64,000 bases of DNA from Nitratiruptor sp. (GTDB lineage Bacteria; Campylobacterota; Campylobacteria; Campylobacterales; Nitratiruptoraceae), in contig PUXW01000013.1 of NCBI GenBank assembly GCA_009659925.1, positions 104,395 through 168,394 of the forward strand. The letters are read 5' to 3'. The position numbers and the translations under genes were made by a program. The notes below the pieces were generated by a model that had not been told where the DNA came from, did no database searches, and saw only the letters and a list, made by a program, of their open reading frames with translations. Positions 8,936 to 18,299 of this stretch are shown one piece after another (positions within the stretch are counted from its first letter, which is position 1; every line of letters starts with the position of its first letter).

Positions 8936-11566
8936 TTAATATTTTTCTAAGTCCCCCCACCGCTCTCCAATGGCTAGGGAGCAGCGGATAGGAACCCCCA
9001 GGGGGTAGACCTCCTCCATGATCTGGCGAAAGCGCTCTCCCCGCTCCCTGGCCCGCTCTCGAGGGAGTTCGAAGATAAGCTCGTCATGGATTTGCAAAAG
9101 CATCCGCTCCCCGGGTTCAAGCTGGTCATGGATCCGATTCATCGCCAGCTTGATCAAATCGGCGGTACTCCCCTGGAAGAGGGTATTGGTCGCCTCCCGA
9201 ATCAAGGCGGCCAGTTTGGCCCCGGTGGCATTGGCAAAGTCGAAGTAGCGCCTGCGTCCAAGGAGGGTCTCTACATAACCCAGCTCCATTGCCCGCCGTT
9301 GAAGCTCCTGGAGGTAGCTTTGAACCTGGGGGAAGGAGGCAAAGTAGTCCTGGATGATGCCCTTGGCCTCCTTGGTGGAGATCCCCAATGTCTGGGCCAA
9401 CCGTCGGGCCCCCATCCCGTAGATGAGGCCGAAATTGATGGTCTTGGCGATGGCCCGCTTTTGCTGGGCCTCCTCGGGTCCGAAGAGATGGATAGCCGTT
9501 TCCAGATGGATGTCGCGCCCCTTGCGGAAGGCCTCCAAGAGAATGGGATCCTGGCTGAAGTGGGCTAGAAGGCGCAATTCGATCTGGGAGTAGTCGATGG
9601 CTACAAGCCGTGAGTTGGCAGGGGCGATGAAACCAGAGCGAATCCCCAGTGGATCGTCGATGGGGATGTTTTGCAGATTGGGTTGGCGGCTGGCGAGGCG
9701 ACCGGTGGCCGTTCCCGTCTGGACGAAGTGGGTATGGATACGCTGGTTGGGATCCTTGCGGGCAAGGGCGATGAGGGGGTCGATGTAGGTGCTCTTGAGC
9801 TTGAAGAGGGAGCGATAACGCAAGAGGGGTTCGATGATGGGGTGGGCCCCCTGGAGCCCCTTCAAGGTAGCCTCATCGGTGCTATAGCCCGTTTTGGTCC
9901 GTTTCCCGGGGGGTAATCCCAGTTGGTGGAAGAGGAGGTGGGCCAGCTGTTTGGGGGAGTTGGGATTGATGGGCCCCTGGGCGAGTCGGGTGATCTCCTC
10001 TTCGAGGCTAGTGAGTTCCCGGGTGATACCCTCTTGAAGCTCACGGAAGTAGTCCAGATCGATCTTGATCCCCGCCCGCTCCATGGCCATGAGGGTTTTG
10101 ATGAGGGGAAATTCCACCTCCTCGGCCTCCTGGAGGAGATGGTCGGCCCCTTGAAGGTGGAGAAGTTCCAGAAGGCGTCGGTACAAAAGGAGGGTGGCAA
10201 GGGCATCGGCTCCGGCGTAGCGGGCGGCCCTTGGGACTGGGACTTGGGCGAAACTGGCCTCCTTACCCACGAGCTCTTTGTAGCTCGTCATCTCATAGCC
10301 CAGGTGGCGGGCTACTAGATGTTCGAGGCCGTGGTTGCCCTCGGGATCTACCAGCCAACCGAGGATCATCGTATCGGCGAAGGTGGAGGGCTCAAGGACC
10401 CCAAGCCGGGAGAGAACGGCCAGATCGAACTTGAGGTTGTGGCCGAGGATGAGGGCCCGTTGGAAGAGTTTGCCGATCCAGGAGAGCCCCCTCTCGAGGG
10501 GAAGTTGCTGGGGAGCCCCGAGGTAGCGGTGGCCGATGGGGACATAGTAGGCTCGCCCTGGCTCCCAGGCGAAGCTGAAACCGACGAGATTGGCCTTGGC
10601 CACATCGAGACTATCGGTTTCGATATCGAAGGCTACCACTCCTTGGGAGGGGATTTGGTGGAGAAGGGAGTCTAGAAGTTCTGGATCGGTGACGATCTCC
10701 AGCTCAAACTCCAGGACCCGAGGCTTTTGGAGTCCGACCCGTTTGACGAAGCTGCGCATCCCAAGCTCCACCAGCTCCGTGGCGATCTTGGCAAAGGGAT
10801 TGGAGGGCACCTTCAAAGCCTCCAGATCGCACCCTCCCAAGGGAGGAGTGCGCAACTCCACCAACTGGTAGCTCAACCAGGCCTCCTCACGCCCAGCCTC
10901 CAGGAGTTTCGCCAGTCGCTTGGGCTCTACTCGGTCCAAGTGGGCGTAGATCCCTTCCAAGGAGCCAAAGCGCTCCAAGAGGTGGCAGGCACTTTTAGGC
11001 CCAATTCCTCGGACCCCCGGAACATTGTCGCTGCGATCCCCTACCAAGGCGAGATAGTCCCGCACCTGGCTCGGGGCCACCCCAAGACGTCTGCGCACCT
11101 CCTCTTCGTCGATCTGCCTCTTGGCCACCGGATCGAAGATCTCCACCCCTGATCCAACCAGCTGGAAGAGATCCTTGTCGTAACTGACGATCCTCACCCT
11201 CTCTCCCAACTCCCGGGCACACTTGGCGTAGGAGGCAATCACATCATCAGCCTCGAATCCTTGGACCTGCTTGGTGGCAAAGCCCATCTCCTCGATCCAT
11301 CCAATGGCCCGCTGGATCTGTGTGAGCAGCTCCTCGGGAGGCTCAGGACGCTGGGCCTTGTAGGCGGGATAGAGCTCCTTGCGCCAAGAGCTGGGGCTAT
11401 CGAGGGCGAAAAGGAGATAATCGCTTCGCTGCTGCCTCACAAGGGCCCGAAGGCTGTTGAGAAAGCCTGTGAGCATTCCCGTTGGAAAGCCATTGGGCCC
11501 ATGGAGCTTGGGTAGGGCGTGGTAGGCCCTAAAAAAGAGGCCGAAGGTGTCAACGAGGGTGACCAT
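8936..11566 (-). CDS. polA: DNA polymerase I
   Basis: An 876-residue polymerase for Okazaki-fragment processing and repair. The 5' nuclease domain (about 1-280) has GFEADDVIA, SYDKDLFQLV and the HhH region GVRGIGPKSA. The 3'-5' exonuclease domain looks intact: D314/E316 in FDIETD, N377/D381 in GHNLKFD, and Y450/D454. The polymerase domain has IDYSQIELRLL (motif A), the O-helix KRAIAKTINFGLIYG and LLQIHDELIF (motif C). Many bacterial PolA proteins lose the proofreading residues; this one keeps them. ATG at 11566 follows AAAGGATTGTC. Its 3' end is followed by a T run but no stable hairpin. Confidence 0.96.
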   Translation of the reverse strand: MVTLVDTFGLFFRAYHALPKLHGPNGFPTGMLTGFLNSLRALVRQQRSDYLLFALDSPSSWRKELYPAYKAQRPEPPEELLTQIQRAIGWIEEMGFATKQVQGFEADDVIASYAKCARELGERVRIVSYDKDLFQLVGSGVEIFDPVAKRQIDEEEVRRRLGVAPSQVRDYLALVGDRSDNVPGVRGIGPKSACHLLERFGSLEGIYAHLDRVEPKRLAKLLEAGREEAWLSYQLVELRTPPLGGCDLEALKVPSNPFAKIATELVELGMRSFVKRVGLQKPRVLEFELEIVTDPELLDSLLHQIPSQGVVAFDIETDSLDVAKANLVGFSFAWEPGRAYYVPIGHRYLGAPQQLPLERGLSWIGKLFQRALILGHNLKFDLAVLSRLGVLEPSTFADTMILGWLVDPEGNHGLEHLVARHLGYEMTSYKELVGKEASFAQVPVPRAARYAGADALATLLLYRRLLELLHLQGADHLLQEAEEVEFPLIKTLMAMERAGIKIDLDYFRELQEGITRELTSLEEEITRLAQGPINPNSPKQLAHLLFHQLGLPPGKRTKTGYSTDEATLKGLQGAHPIIEPLLRYRSLFKLKSTYIDPLIALARKDPNQRIHTHFVQTGTATGRLASRQPNLQNIPIDDPLGIRSGFIAPANSRLVAIDYSQIELRLLAHFSQDPILLEAFRKGRDIHLETAIHLFGPEEAQQKRAIAKTINFGLIYGMGARRLAQTLGISTKEAKGIIQDYFASFPQVQSYLQELQRRAMELGYVETLLGRRRYFDFANATGAKLAALIREATNTLFQGSTADLIKLAMNRIHDQLEPGERMLLQIHDELIFELPRERARERGERFRQIMEEVYPLGVPIRCSLAIGERWGDLEKY

Positions 11567-11576
11567 GACAATCCTT

Positions 11577-11585
11577 TGCTATAAT
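11577..11585 (+). promoter_or_regulatory. Extended -10 promoter for the 11607 gene
   Basis: TGCTATAAT is an extended -10 element (TGn plus consensus TATAAT at 11580-11585). It ends nine bases before an AAGGAG ribosome-binding site at 11595-11600, giving a very short leader for the gene starting at 11607. Confidence 0.6.
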
Positions 11586-11606
11586 GGGGGCAAAAAGGAG
11601 CTCTGG

Positions 11607-11924
11607 ATGCCCTTTCGACTCCTCTTGCTCCCACTCATTCTTTTGGCTTTCGACCGCAAGGCCCACCTGGAACAGATCCAGCGGACCATCGCCATCTACG
11701 AAGAGCGCCTCGCCTGCTTGCAAAAGCATGAGGCCATGGAGTGTATCCAGCGCCACCCCCTCGATCCCCAAGGGGATGGGATAGCCCGGCTCTTCGCCTC
11801 CAGTTTTCCCAAGGCCTACTATCGGGCCAAGCTGGAGCGGGATTTGCAACTGCTCCACCAAGAGCTCCTTTGCTACGGACGGGCCAGCTCCATCGAAGAG
11901 GCCCGCCGCTGTCTAAAGCCCTAG
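11607..11924 (+). CDS. Small exported four-cysteine protein, unknown function
   Basis: A 105-residue protein I do not recognise. The start at 11607 is favoured over an earlier in-frame codon because AAGGAG precedes it, a promoter lies just upstream and the product then begins with a signal-like MPFRLLLLPLILLAF. The mature part is charged and probably helical, with four cysteines (LACL, MECI, LLCY, RRCL) spaced so that two disulfides or a metal site are possible in the periplasm. It is divergent from polA and its 3' end overlaps convergent uvrA by 12 bases. Confidence 0.65.
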   Translation: MPFRLLLLPLILLAFDRKAHLEQIQRTIAIYEERLACLQKHEAMECIQRHPLDPQGDGIARLFASSFPKAYYRAKLERDLQLLHQELLCYGRASSIEEARRCLKP

Positions 11925-14723
11925 CTCCTGGGCCAAAAAGGCGCCGGTGTAGCTTCCACTCTCCTTATGGCCCTTGGCCAACTCCATCGGACTTCCTGTG
12001 GCTACAATCCTTCCCCCTCCACTGCCCCCTTCAGGTCCCATGTCGATGATATAGTCGGCATTTTTGATAACGTCGAGGTTGTGTTCGATCACAATGACAC
12101 TGTTTCCCTTGTCCACGAGACTCTGGAGCACAGCCACCAACCGATCGATGTCAGCGAAGTGGAGCCCCGTAGTGGGCTCATCGAGAATGTAGAGGGTCCT
12201 TCCTCGTCCCCCGCGTCCCAGCTCCTTGGCCAGCTTGACCCGTTGGGCCTCGCCACCGCTGAGGGTCAAGGCACTTTGCCCAAGGGTAATGTAACCCAGG
12301 CCCACTTGCTGGAGGGTGGCCAACTTCTTCTGGATCCGGGGAATCGCCTCGAAGAAGAGGGCGGCCTCGTCCACACTCATTTCCAAGACATCGGCGATAC
12401 TCTTCCCCTTGTAGGTGACCTCCAAGGTCTGCTGGTTGTAGCGCTTCCCGCCACAAAGCTCACAGGGAATGTGGATATCTGGGAGAAAGTGCATCTCCAC
12501 CTTGATCATCCCCTCCCCCTTGCACCGCTCGCACCGCCCGCCAGGGATGTTGAAGCTAAAACGCCCAGGACCGTAACCGCGCACTTTGGCCTCCTTGGTC
12601 GTGGCAAAGAGGGCTCGGATCTCATCCATGAGCCCGGTGTAGGTGGCCGGATTGGAGCGGGGGGTGCGGCCAATGGGGCTCTGGTCCAGATGGATCACCC
12701 GATCCAACATCTCCAACCCCTTGACCTCCACCCCCTGGGGTCTTGGCTCTTTTCGGGCCCGATTGAGTCGCTCCCTCGCAAGGGGGAGGAGGGTTTGGAG
12801 GATGAGGGAGCTCTTGCCACTTCCGCTCACCCCCGTGACGGCCACCAGGTTGGCTAGAGGGATGGAGACCTGCAGATCGTGGATGTTGTTGATGTTCACA
12901 TGCTCCAGGGTGATCCACTCCTTTTGGGGGCGCCCCTTGAAATGGTGGATGGGACGCTCCCGACGCAAATAGGCGGCTGTGAGGCTCTGGCTCTCCAGCA
13001 GCTCCTGGTAGCTCCCGGCAAAGACCACCTCCCCGCCGTAGCGGCCAGCCCCCGGTCCAATATCGACGATAAAATCGGCGGCTTCGATGGTCTTGCGGTC
13101 GTGCTCCACGACGATGACGCTATTCCCCCGCTGTTGGAGGTTCTTGAGGGTTCGAATGAGCCTGAGGGTATCCCGCTCGTGGAGTCCGATACTTGGCTCG
13201 TCCAGCACATAGAGTACCCCGGTCAAACCACTGCCAATTTGGCTTGCAATCCGAATCCGCTGGGCCTCGCCGCCACTGATGGTGCGGGCATCCCGCCCCA
13301 AACTCAAATAGCCAAGCCCTACATCGACCAAGAAGAAGAGGCGCTCTCGAAGCTCTTTGAGGATGGGCCGGGCGATGGTCTGCTGGGTTGGGGAGAGGTA
13401 GGCGAAAAGTTCCTCATCGCTAAAGAGGGCGTAGCTCTCCTGGATGGGCATATCCAAAATCTCCCCGATCCCCAAGCCGGCCACCTTGACCGCCAGGGAT
13501 TGGGCCTTGAGCCGGTGCCCCCCACACTCAGGACACCGCTCTTCCCGCATATACTCCCCAAGCTCTCGCTCCTCCTTGAGCATTTCGTAGGCGATGGCCA
13601 CCAGACCGGGCCAAGGACGCCGGATCCGACGGCCCTTCCAGGTGATTTCCACCTCCTGGCCACTTCCATAAAGTAGGGCTTTGCGCTCCCGCTCCCCAAG
13701 GGCTTGGTAGGGCACTTCCGTATCGATCCCCGCCGCCTTGGCAAAGCCACGCAAAAGGGTGGCATAGTAGCTGCCCCGGTGGAAGAGGCCAATGGCCCCC
13801 TGGTCCAAACTCTTGGTCCCATCGATGATCCGCTCTAGATCGAGGGTGTAGCGCACCCCCAAACCGTCACATGCCGGACAGGCTCCTTTGGGAGAGTTGA
13901 AGGAGAAACTCAAGGGCTCCAAGGGCTCGAAACTCACCTTACAATCGAAACAGGCCAGATGTTGGCTGAAGTGGTGGTGGGAGGGGATGCCAAGCTCCTT
14001 GGCGTTGAGGATCTCTACCTCCACCTCTCCAGACCCAAGCTCCAGGGCCCGTTCCACATCGGCTACGATCCGCTCCCGGTGCTCCTCCTTGAAGATGAGG
14101 CGGTCCACCACCACTTTGATGGTGTGCTTCTTGTGTTTGGCCAGCTCGATCTCTTCATCGAGGCGCACCATGATTCCATCGATCATCGCCCGCACGAACC
14201 CCTCCCGGCGCAGCCGCTCCAGCAGCTCCCGGAACTCCCCCTTCTTCTCCCGAACGAGGGGGACCATGAGGAGGATCTTGGCCCCTTTGGGTAGGGCGAG
14301 GATCTGGGCGATGATATCTTCAGGCCCCATGGAGGAGATAGGTTTGCCACACTTGTGGCAGTGTTGCCGCCCTATTCGAGCAAAGAGGAGGCGCAGGTAG
14401 TCATAGATCTCCGTGACCGTTCCCACGGTGGAGCGGGGATTCTTGCTGGTACTTTTCTGGTCGATGGCCACGGCCGGAGTGAGCCCTTCGATCTTGTCGA
14501 CATCGGGTTTATCCAAGCGCTCCAAGAATTGGCGGGCGTAGCTGGAGAGGCTCTCGATATAGCGCCGCTGTCCCTCGGCGTAGAGGGTATCGAAGGCGAG
14601 GGTACTCTTGCCGCTGCCAGAAAGGCCGGTGAAGACGACCAGCTTGTTCTTTGGAATCTGCAAGGAGATATTCTTGAGGTTGTGTTCCCGCGCTCCAGTG
14701 ATCTTGATCCACTCCATTCCCAT
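11913..14723 (-). CDS. uvrA: UvrABC system protein A
   Basis: Damage-recognition ATPase of nucleotide excision repair, 936 residues. The two ABC halves each show Walker A (GLSGSGKS at 33-40 and GVSGSGKSS), an ABC signature (SGGEAQR in both) and Walker B (LYVLDEPSIGLHERD and LYILDEPTTGLHFAD). Zinc-binding cysteines appear at CHKCGKP, ACFDCK with CPACDG, ECPECGG-like RCPECGGH, and CERCKGEG with CELCGGK. The start could be 14723 or an ATG two codons later. The TauE permease gene ends three bases upstream, so the two are probably co-transcribed. Confidence 0.96.
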   Translation of the reverse strand: MGMEWIKITGAREHNLKNISLQIPKNKLVVFTGLSGSGKSTLAFDTLYAEGQRRYIESLSSYARQFLERLDKPDVDKIEGLTPAVAIDQKSTSKNPRSTVGTVTEIYDYLRLLFARIGRQHCHKCGKPISSMGPEDIIAQILALPKGAKILLMVPLVREKKGEFRELLERLRREGFVRAMIDGIMVRLDEEIELAKHKKHTIKVVVDRLIFKEEHRERIVADVERALELGSGEVEVEILNAKELGIPSHHHFSQHLACFDCKVSFEPLEPLSFSFNSPKGACPACDGLGVRYTLDLERIIDGTKSLDQGAIGLFHRGSYYATLLRGFAKAAGIDTEVPYQALGERERKALLYGSGQEVEITWKGRRIRRPWPGLVAIAYEMLKEERELGEYMREERCPECGGHRLKAQSLAVKVAGLGIGEILDMPIQESYALFSDEELFAYLSPTQQTIARPILKELRERLFFLVDVGLGYLSLGRDARTISGGEAQRIRIASQIGSGLTGVLYVLDEPSIGLHERDTLRLIRTLKNLQQRGNSVIVVEHDRKTIEAADFIVDIGPGAGRYGGEVVFAGSYQELLESQSLTAAYLRRERPIHHFKGRPQKEWITLEHVNINNIHDLQVSIPLANLVAVTGVSGSGKSSLILQTLLPLARERLNRARKEPRPQGVEVKGLEMLDRVIHLDQSPIGRTPRSNPATYTGLMDEIRALFATTKEAKVRGYGPGRFSFNIPGGRCERCKGEGMIKVEMHFLPDIHIPCELCGGKRYNQQTLEVTYKGKSIADVLEMSVDEAALFFEAIPRIQKKLATLQQVGLGYITLGQSALTLSGGEAQRVKLAKELGRGGRGRTLYILDEPTTGLHFADIDRLVAVLQSLVDKGNSVIVIEHNLDVIKNADYIIDMGPEGGSGGGRIVATGSPMELAKGHKESGSYTGAFLAQELGL

Positions 14724-14726
14724 CCT

Positions 14727-15458
14727 CTAGAAGAAGATCTTGCGTACACTCAAAAGGAGGATGATCCCATACATGACCACCAAAGCCCGTTTAAAACGGG
14801 CCTTGTCGATGCGATGGGCCAGTTGAATCCCGAAGTAGACCCCCACCAGGGAGCTTATTCCGACGATGAGTCCTGCGAAGTAGTCGATATGGCCAAAGAG
14901 GGAGAGGCTCACGAAACCGCTGATGGAGGAGAAGATGACGAAGAAGAGCCCCATGGCCGCCGCTTTCTTCACATTGACATGGAAGATCCCTACGAGGATA
15001 GGGGTGATGAGGATGGACCCCCCGACCCCCACACTGATGGCGATGAGTCCGATGAAGATCCCAAGGAGGAAGAGAAAAGCGGGAGGGAGTTGGCGCTCCT
15101 GACCCTCCTCGTCGACCCGTTTGGCGAAGAAGCGGACAAAGGCGAGGGTCACAATGGCGAGGAAGAGGTATTCTAAGACCCTCTCAGGGACGATCTCCAG
15201 GAAGTAACCGCTCAAAAGAGCCCCGACGGCCCCGCCAATTCCCAGAGCCAACCCCTCTTTGACCTTAAAGATCGCCTGTTTGAGGTTCAAAAAGGAGCCA
15301 AAGAGGGAGGAAAAAACCATCTGGGTCACGCTGATCCCCACGGCATCCTTGATCCCATATCCTAGATAGAGGAGGATTGGGACGAGGATGGTCCCCCCTC
15401 CAATTCCGAAAAAGCCCGAGAGAAAACCGACCACCACTCCAACGAGGGCTAACTCCAT
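14727..15458 (-). CDS. TauE/SafE family membrane permease
   Basis: A 243-residue polytopic membrane protein with about seven or eight hydrophobic segments. The two internal repeats that mark the family are clear: FFGIGGGTILVPILL near residue 16 and ISVGVGGSILITPIL in the second half, each followed by conserved small-residue helices. Members are proposed to export sulfite, sulfoacetate or related anions, but the substrate cannot be read from sequence. It lies three bases upstream of uvrA on the same strand, which probably reflects gene packing rather than shared function. Confidence 0.85.
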   Translation of the reverse strand: MELALVGVVVGFLSGFFGIGGGTILVPILLYLGYGIKDAVGISVTQMVFSSLFGSFLNLKQAIFKVKEGLALGIGGAVGALLSGYFLEIVPERVLEYLFLAIVTLAFVRFFAKRVDEEGQERQLPPAFLFLLGIFIGLIAISVGVGGSILITPILVGIFHVNVKKAAAMGLFFVIFSSISGFVSLSLFGHIDYFAGLIVGISSLVGVYFGIQLAHRIDKARFKRALVVMYGIILLLSVRKIFF

Positions 15459-15522
15459 CGCTCCCCTTTTTTAGGGGCGATTATACAAAAAATGAATTAC
15501 TCTTTTCTAAGAAAAAAGTGAC

Positions 15523-15528
15523 TATAAT
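15523..15528 (+). promoter_or_regulatory. -10 box upstream of the FliO-like gene
   Basis: A consensus TATAAT in a locally AT-rich gap (15480-15535). Just upstream at 15503-15515 is a perfect inverted repeat, TTTTCT-A-AGAAAA, in the -10 to -35 spacer region. An AGGAG ribosome-binding site follows at 15546-15550. Confidence 0.55.
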
Positions 15529-15554
15529 GAGAAAAATCGGAGACAGGAGCGAGC

Positions 15555-16352
15555 TTGCGCCATCTGATCCTTTCGATCCTTCTTTTTACCCAACTGCTAG
15601 CGACGATGATCCTCAACCTCAACGTCCACGAGAGTTCCGATAAGGTGGATTTGACCCTCAACTTCGACGTTCCCTACACGGGAGCCCTCATCAAGAAGCG
15701 CTCCAAGGACCGGATCGATCTCCTCTTGAAGAAGGTGACCATTCTCGCCCCATGGCAGAAGAAACTCTCCTCCCCCCTCGTCTACCAGATCGAGGCCAAG
15801 CCCGTCGACCAGGGGACCCTGATCTCCTTTTACACCACCACCGATCCCAAGCTCTTTGCCGCCCGCTCCAAGGATGGCTACAGCCTCAAGATCGAGTTGC
15901 GCTCGGCAACACCGACCACCGCCAAGGAGCCCCAATCCAAGGAAGAGGAGGGATGGGGGGATATGCTAGCCATTGGGACTGGACTTCTCGGGATCCTCCT
16001 GGGTGGTTGGCTCCTCCTTGCCCTCGTGAAGCGCCCCAAGATCAAGGAGAGCAAGCGGATTATCATCGAATCCCCCAGAAATCAGGAATTTCGCATCATC
16101 TTTGAAAAGCCCCTGGACGAGCAGAACAAGATCGCCCTCATCGCCCACAAGGGGGTGAACTACCTGGTCATCATCGGCTCCACCAATGTTTTGTTGGGCA
16201 AATACAAGGAAGGGGAGATCGAAACCCACGAAGACTTTGAGCGGGCCATCGAGAGCCAGGATATCGCCAAGGCGATGGAGCCTCGCCGAGGAGACGAAGA
16301 GATCCTCACCACCATTGAGGAGTACAAACGGCGGGCCAGCGGTAACCTCTAG
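15555..16352 (+). CDS. FliO-like single-span membrane protein
   Basis: A 265-residue protein with an N-terminal signal sequence (MRHLILSILLFTQLLA), a periplasmic beta-rich domain to about 125, one membrane span (about 136-156, TGLLGILLGGWLLLAL) and a cytoplasmic tail containing FEKPLDEQNKIALIAHKGVNY and a following IIGSTNVLLG. That tail resembles FliO of the flagellar export apparatus, and epsilonproteobacterial FliO proteins are known to have an enlarged periplasmic domain. No other flagellar gene is in the window, so the call is tentative. Translation probably starts at TTG, with AGGAG five bases upstream. The stop overlaps that of convergent dusB by four bases. Confidence 0.5.
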   Translation: MRHLILSILLFTQLLATMILNLNVHESSDKVDLTLNFDVPYTGALIKKRSKDRIDLLLKKVTILAPWQKKLSSPLVYQIEAKPVDQGTLISFYTTTDPKLFAARSKDGYSLKIELRSATPTTAKEPQSKEEEGWGDMLAIGTGLLGILLGGWLLLALVKRPKIKESKRIIIESPRNQEFRIIFEKPLDEQNKIALIAHKGVNYLVIIGSTNVLLGKYKEGEIETHEDFERAIESQDIAKAMEPRRGDEEILTTIEEYKRRASGNL

Positions 16353-17275
16353 GAGAAGAACTCCTCAACGGCCCGCTCCATCTGGGCCACATCCTGGATA
16401 GTATTGACGAGTTTGCGAAACTCTCCGGCTCCGGGCAAGCCCTTGGAGTAAGTGTGAAGATGCTTACGAAAGAGGATGACCCCATACTCCCCATAGAAGG
16501 CTACCATCTGACGCAGATGCTCCAAGATCACCTCTTGACGCAATCGAGGATCCAGCTCCCCTTGGTGCTTGAGCTGGTGGAAGATCCAGGGTTTTCCAAT
16601 GGCCCCCCGTCCAATCATCACCCCGTAGGGGGTGATGGTCTCGAGAACCCATCGGGCCTTTTCGTAGTCGCCAATATCTCCGTTGGCGATGACTGGAATC
16701 TCCACCGCCTCCCGGGCCCTCCGAATCGCCTCGTAGTCGACGGGGGCCTTGAAACCGCCACTACGCGTGCGCCCATGGATCGTCACAAAATCGGCTCCCG
16801 CTTCTTGGATCCGTTTGACGATAGGCACCACCTCATCGCGATCGAAACCGAGGCGGATCTTGACCGAGGTATACTCCTTGTTGGAGTAGCGCTTGATGGT
16901 CTCCACGATCTTCCCGAGGCGATCGAGATCTTTCAAGAGGGCACTGCCTGCCCCTTGGCGCACCACTTTGGGCACGGGGCAGCCACAGTTGAGATCGATC
17001 CCGTCGATCCCATCGATCCCATTGAGCAGCTCCACCGCCTGCTTGATGATCTCCGGATCGCTCCCTGCGATCTGGACGAAGTAGGGGCTCTCCAGGGGAG
17101 ACTTTTCGATCATGCGCAAACTCTTGGCACTCTCATGAACGAGGGCATTGGCACTCACCATCTCGCTGATGGTCAAATCGGCCCCGAACCGCTTGACCAA
17201 GGCTCGGAAGGGGCGATCGGTATAGCCCGCCAATGGGGCCAGGAGGTAGAGAGGTCGAGAAAAGTCGAGCTTCAT
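16349..17275 (-). CDS. dusB: tRNA-dihydrouridine synthase
   Basis: FMN-dependent reduction of uridine to dihydrouridine in tRNA. The 308-residue TIM-barrel protein has LAPLAGYTDRPFR near the start, EMVSANAL, the catalytic-cysteine segment IDLNCGCPVPKVVRQGAGS, VKIRLG, TIHGRTR, VIANGDIGD and MIGRGAIGKPWIF, followed by the helical C-terminal domain. The start at 17275 is chosen because its ATG overlaps the stop of the upstream membrane-protein gene (ATGA); a longer upstream frame lacks support. Dus proteins of this phylum are single copies, so target positions cannot be assigned. Confidence 0.93.
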   Translation of the reverse strand: MKLDFSRPLYLLAPLAGYTDRPFRALVKRFGADLTISEMVSANALVHESAKSLRMIEKSPLESPYFVQIAGSDPEIIKQAVELLNGIDGIDGIDLNCGCPVPKVVRQGAGSALLKDLDRLGKIVETIKRYSNKEYTSVKIRLGFDRDEVVPIVKRIQEAGADFVTIHGRTRSGGFKAPVDYEAIRRAREAVEIPVIANGDIGDYEKARWVLETITPYGVMIGRGAIGKPWIFHQLKHQGELDPRLRQEVILEHLRQMVAFYGEYGVILFRKHLHTYSKGLPGAGEFRKLVNTIQDVAQMERAVEEFFS

Positions 17276-18285
17276 CAGGCAAAGAGCTCCAAGGGGTAGT
17301 TGCGGCCACACTCTTTCAAATCGAGGTAGGCTTTGAAAGAGAGCCACTCCTCATCGTGGGTTGTCTCCAGGAAATCTTTAGCCCTTTCAATCATCTCCAG
17401 GTCGAAGAGGGTGTAGAGATAACCTCCCTCCGCCCGATCGTCGTGCTCTTTGAGGAGCTCAAAGAGTTTAAGGCGCTCATCGGGACTGAGGACATCCTTG
17501 ACCCGTTTGGCCAGCTCGATGTACTCCTTGGGACCAAAACGCTCCTTCATCTCCTGGACGATGTAGAGCAGATCGGTATAGGTGAACTGGAGGGGGTTCT
17601 CTTCCCGCTTGGCCAGATCGATAAGGTAGAAGAGGAGCTCTTTGTCGAAGAGTTTGACATACTCCTTGATCTTGCCGATATCGACGAATCCCATGTAGAC
17701 CTTAAGGGACTCCTTGCACAGCTCGTAGGGGTACTCGTCACAATTCTTCAAGACCACGCCACTATATGTAGGCTCCTCCTTGAGGCGGTTTTGGATGTTC
17801 TTCACCAGCAAAGGGTTCTTTGGGGAGAGCTGGAAGCCCTCGATCTCCACGTAGATCCCATTTTGAATGTCCTTCACATACTCCAAACTCTTTTTCAGCC
17901 GCTCCTCTTTGGTGTCGATACGAAAATCCCTGGGGATAAGTTCGCTATGGTCGATGACGACCCCGATATTGCGGCCCTCCTGGGTCTTGTAATGGTGCTC
18001 TCTCGGCTCTCGCATCAAGGAGGTGGCTACCCCATCCACCATCCGCTCATAGTCGCGCTTGTACTTCTTCAAAACCATGAAGTTTTTGAAGGAGTAGTAG
18101 GCCATGTGGAAGAAAGAGGCCAGGAACATGAGGAACATAGGCAAGACGATCCACACGGCCACGGGCAAGGAGATGGGGACCCCGAAGATTTCGAATGTAT
18201 AGTTGCGATCGATTTGGGAATAGACCAGCCCCCCCACAAGGGCCATGAGCACCATGCTGAAAAAGATGTACTTCTTGAGCCGCAT
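17275..18285 (-). CDS. Conserved membrane protein of unknown function
   Basis: A 336-residue protein I cannot assign. Two hydrophobic segments near the N terminus (about 5-23 and 40-64) anchor a large, charged, mostly helical soluble domain. The domain includes KNCDEYPYELCKES and ends DLKECGRNYPLELFA. It is coupled to dusB by an ATGA overlap and begins 15 bases after rlmH in the same run. From memory, C. jejuni has an uncharacterised membrane-protein gene in the same place beside dus, so this is probably a lineage-conserved gene rather than an acquisition. Confidence 0.75.
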   Translation of the reverse strand: MRLKKYIFFSMVLMALVGGLVYSQIDRNYTFEIFGVPISLPVAVWIVLPMFLMFLASFFHMAYYSFKNFMVLKKYKRDYERMVDGVATSLMREPREHHYKTQEGRNIGVVIDHSELIPRDFRIDTKEERLKKSLEYVKDIQNGIYVEIEGFQLSPKNPLLVKNIQNRLKEEPTYSGVVLKNCDEYPYELCKESLKVYMGFVDIGKIKEYVKLFDKELLFYLIDLAKREENPLQFTYTDLLYIVQEMKERFGPKEYIELAKRVKDVLSPDERLKLFELLKEHDDRAEGGYLYTLFDLEMIERAKDFLETTHDEEWLSFKAYLDLKECGRNYPLELFA

Positions 18286-18299
18286 ACTTGCTCCTCTTG

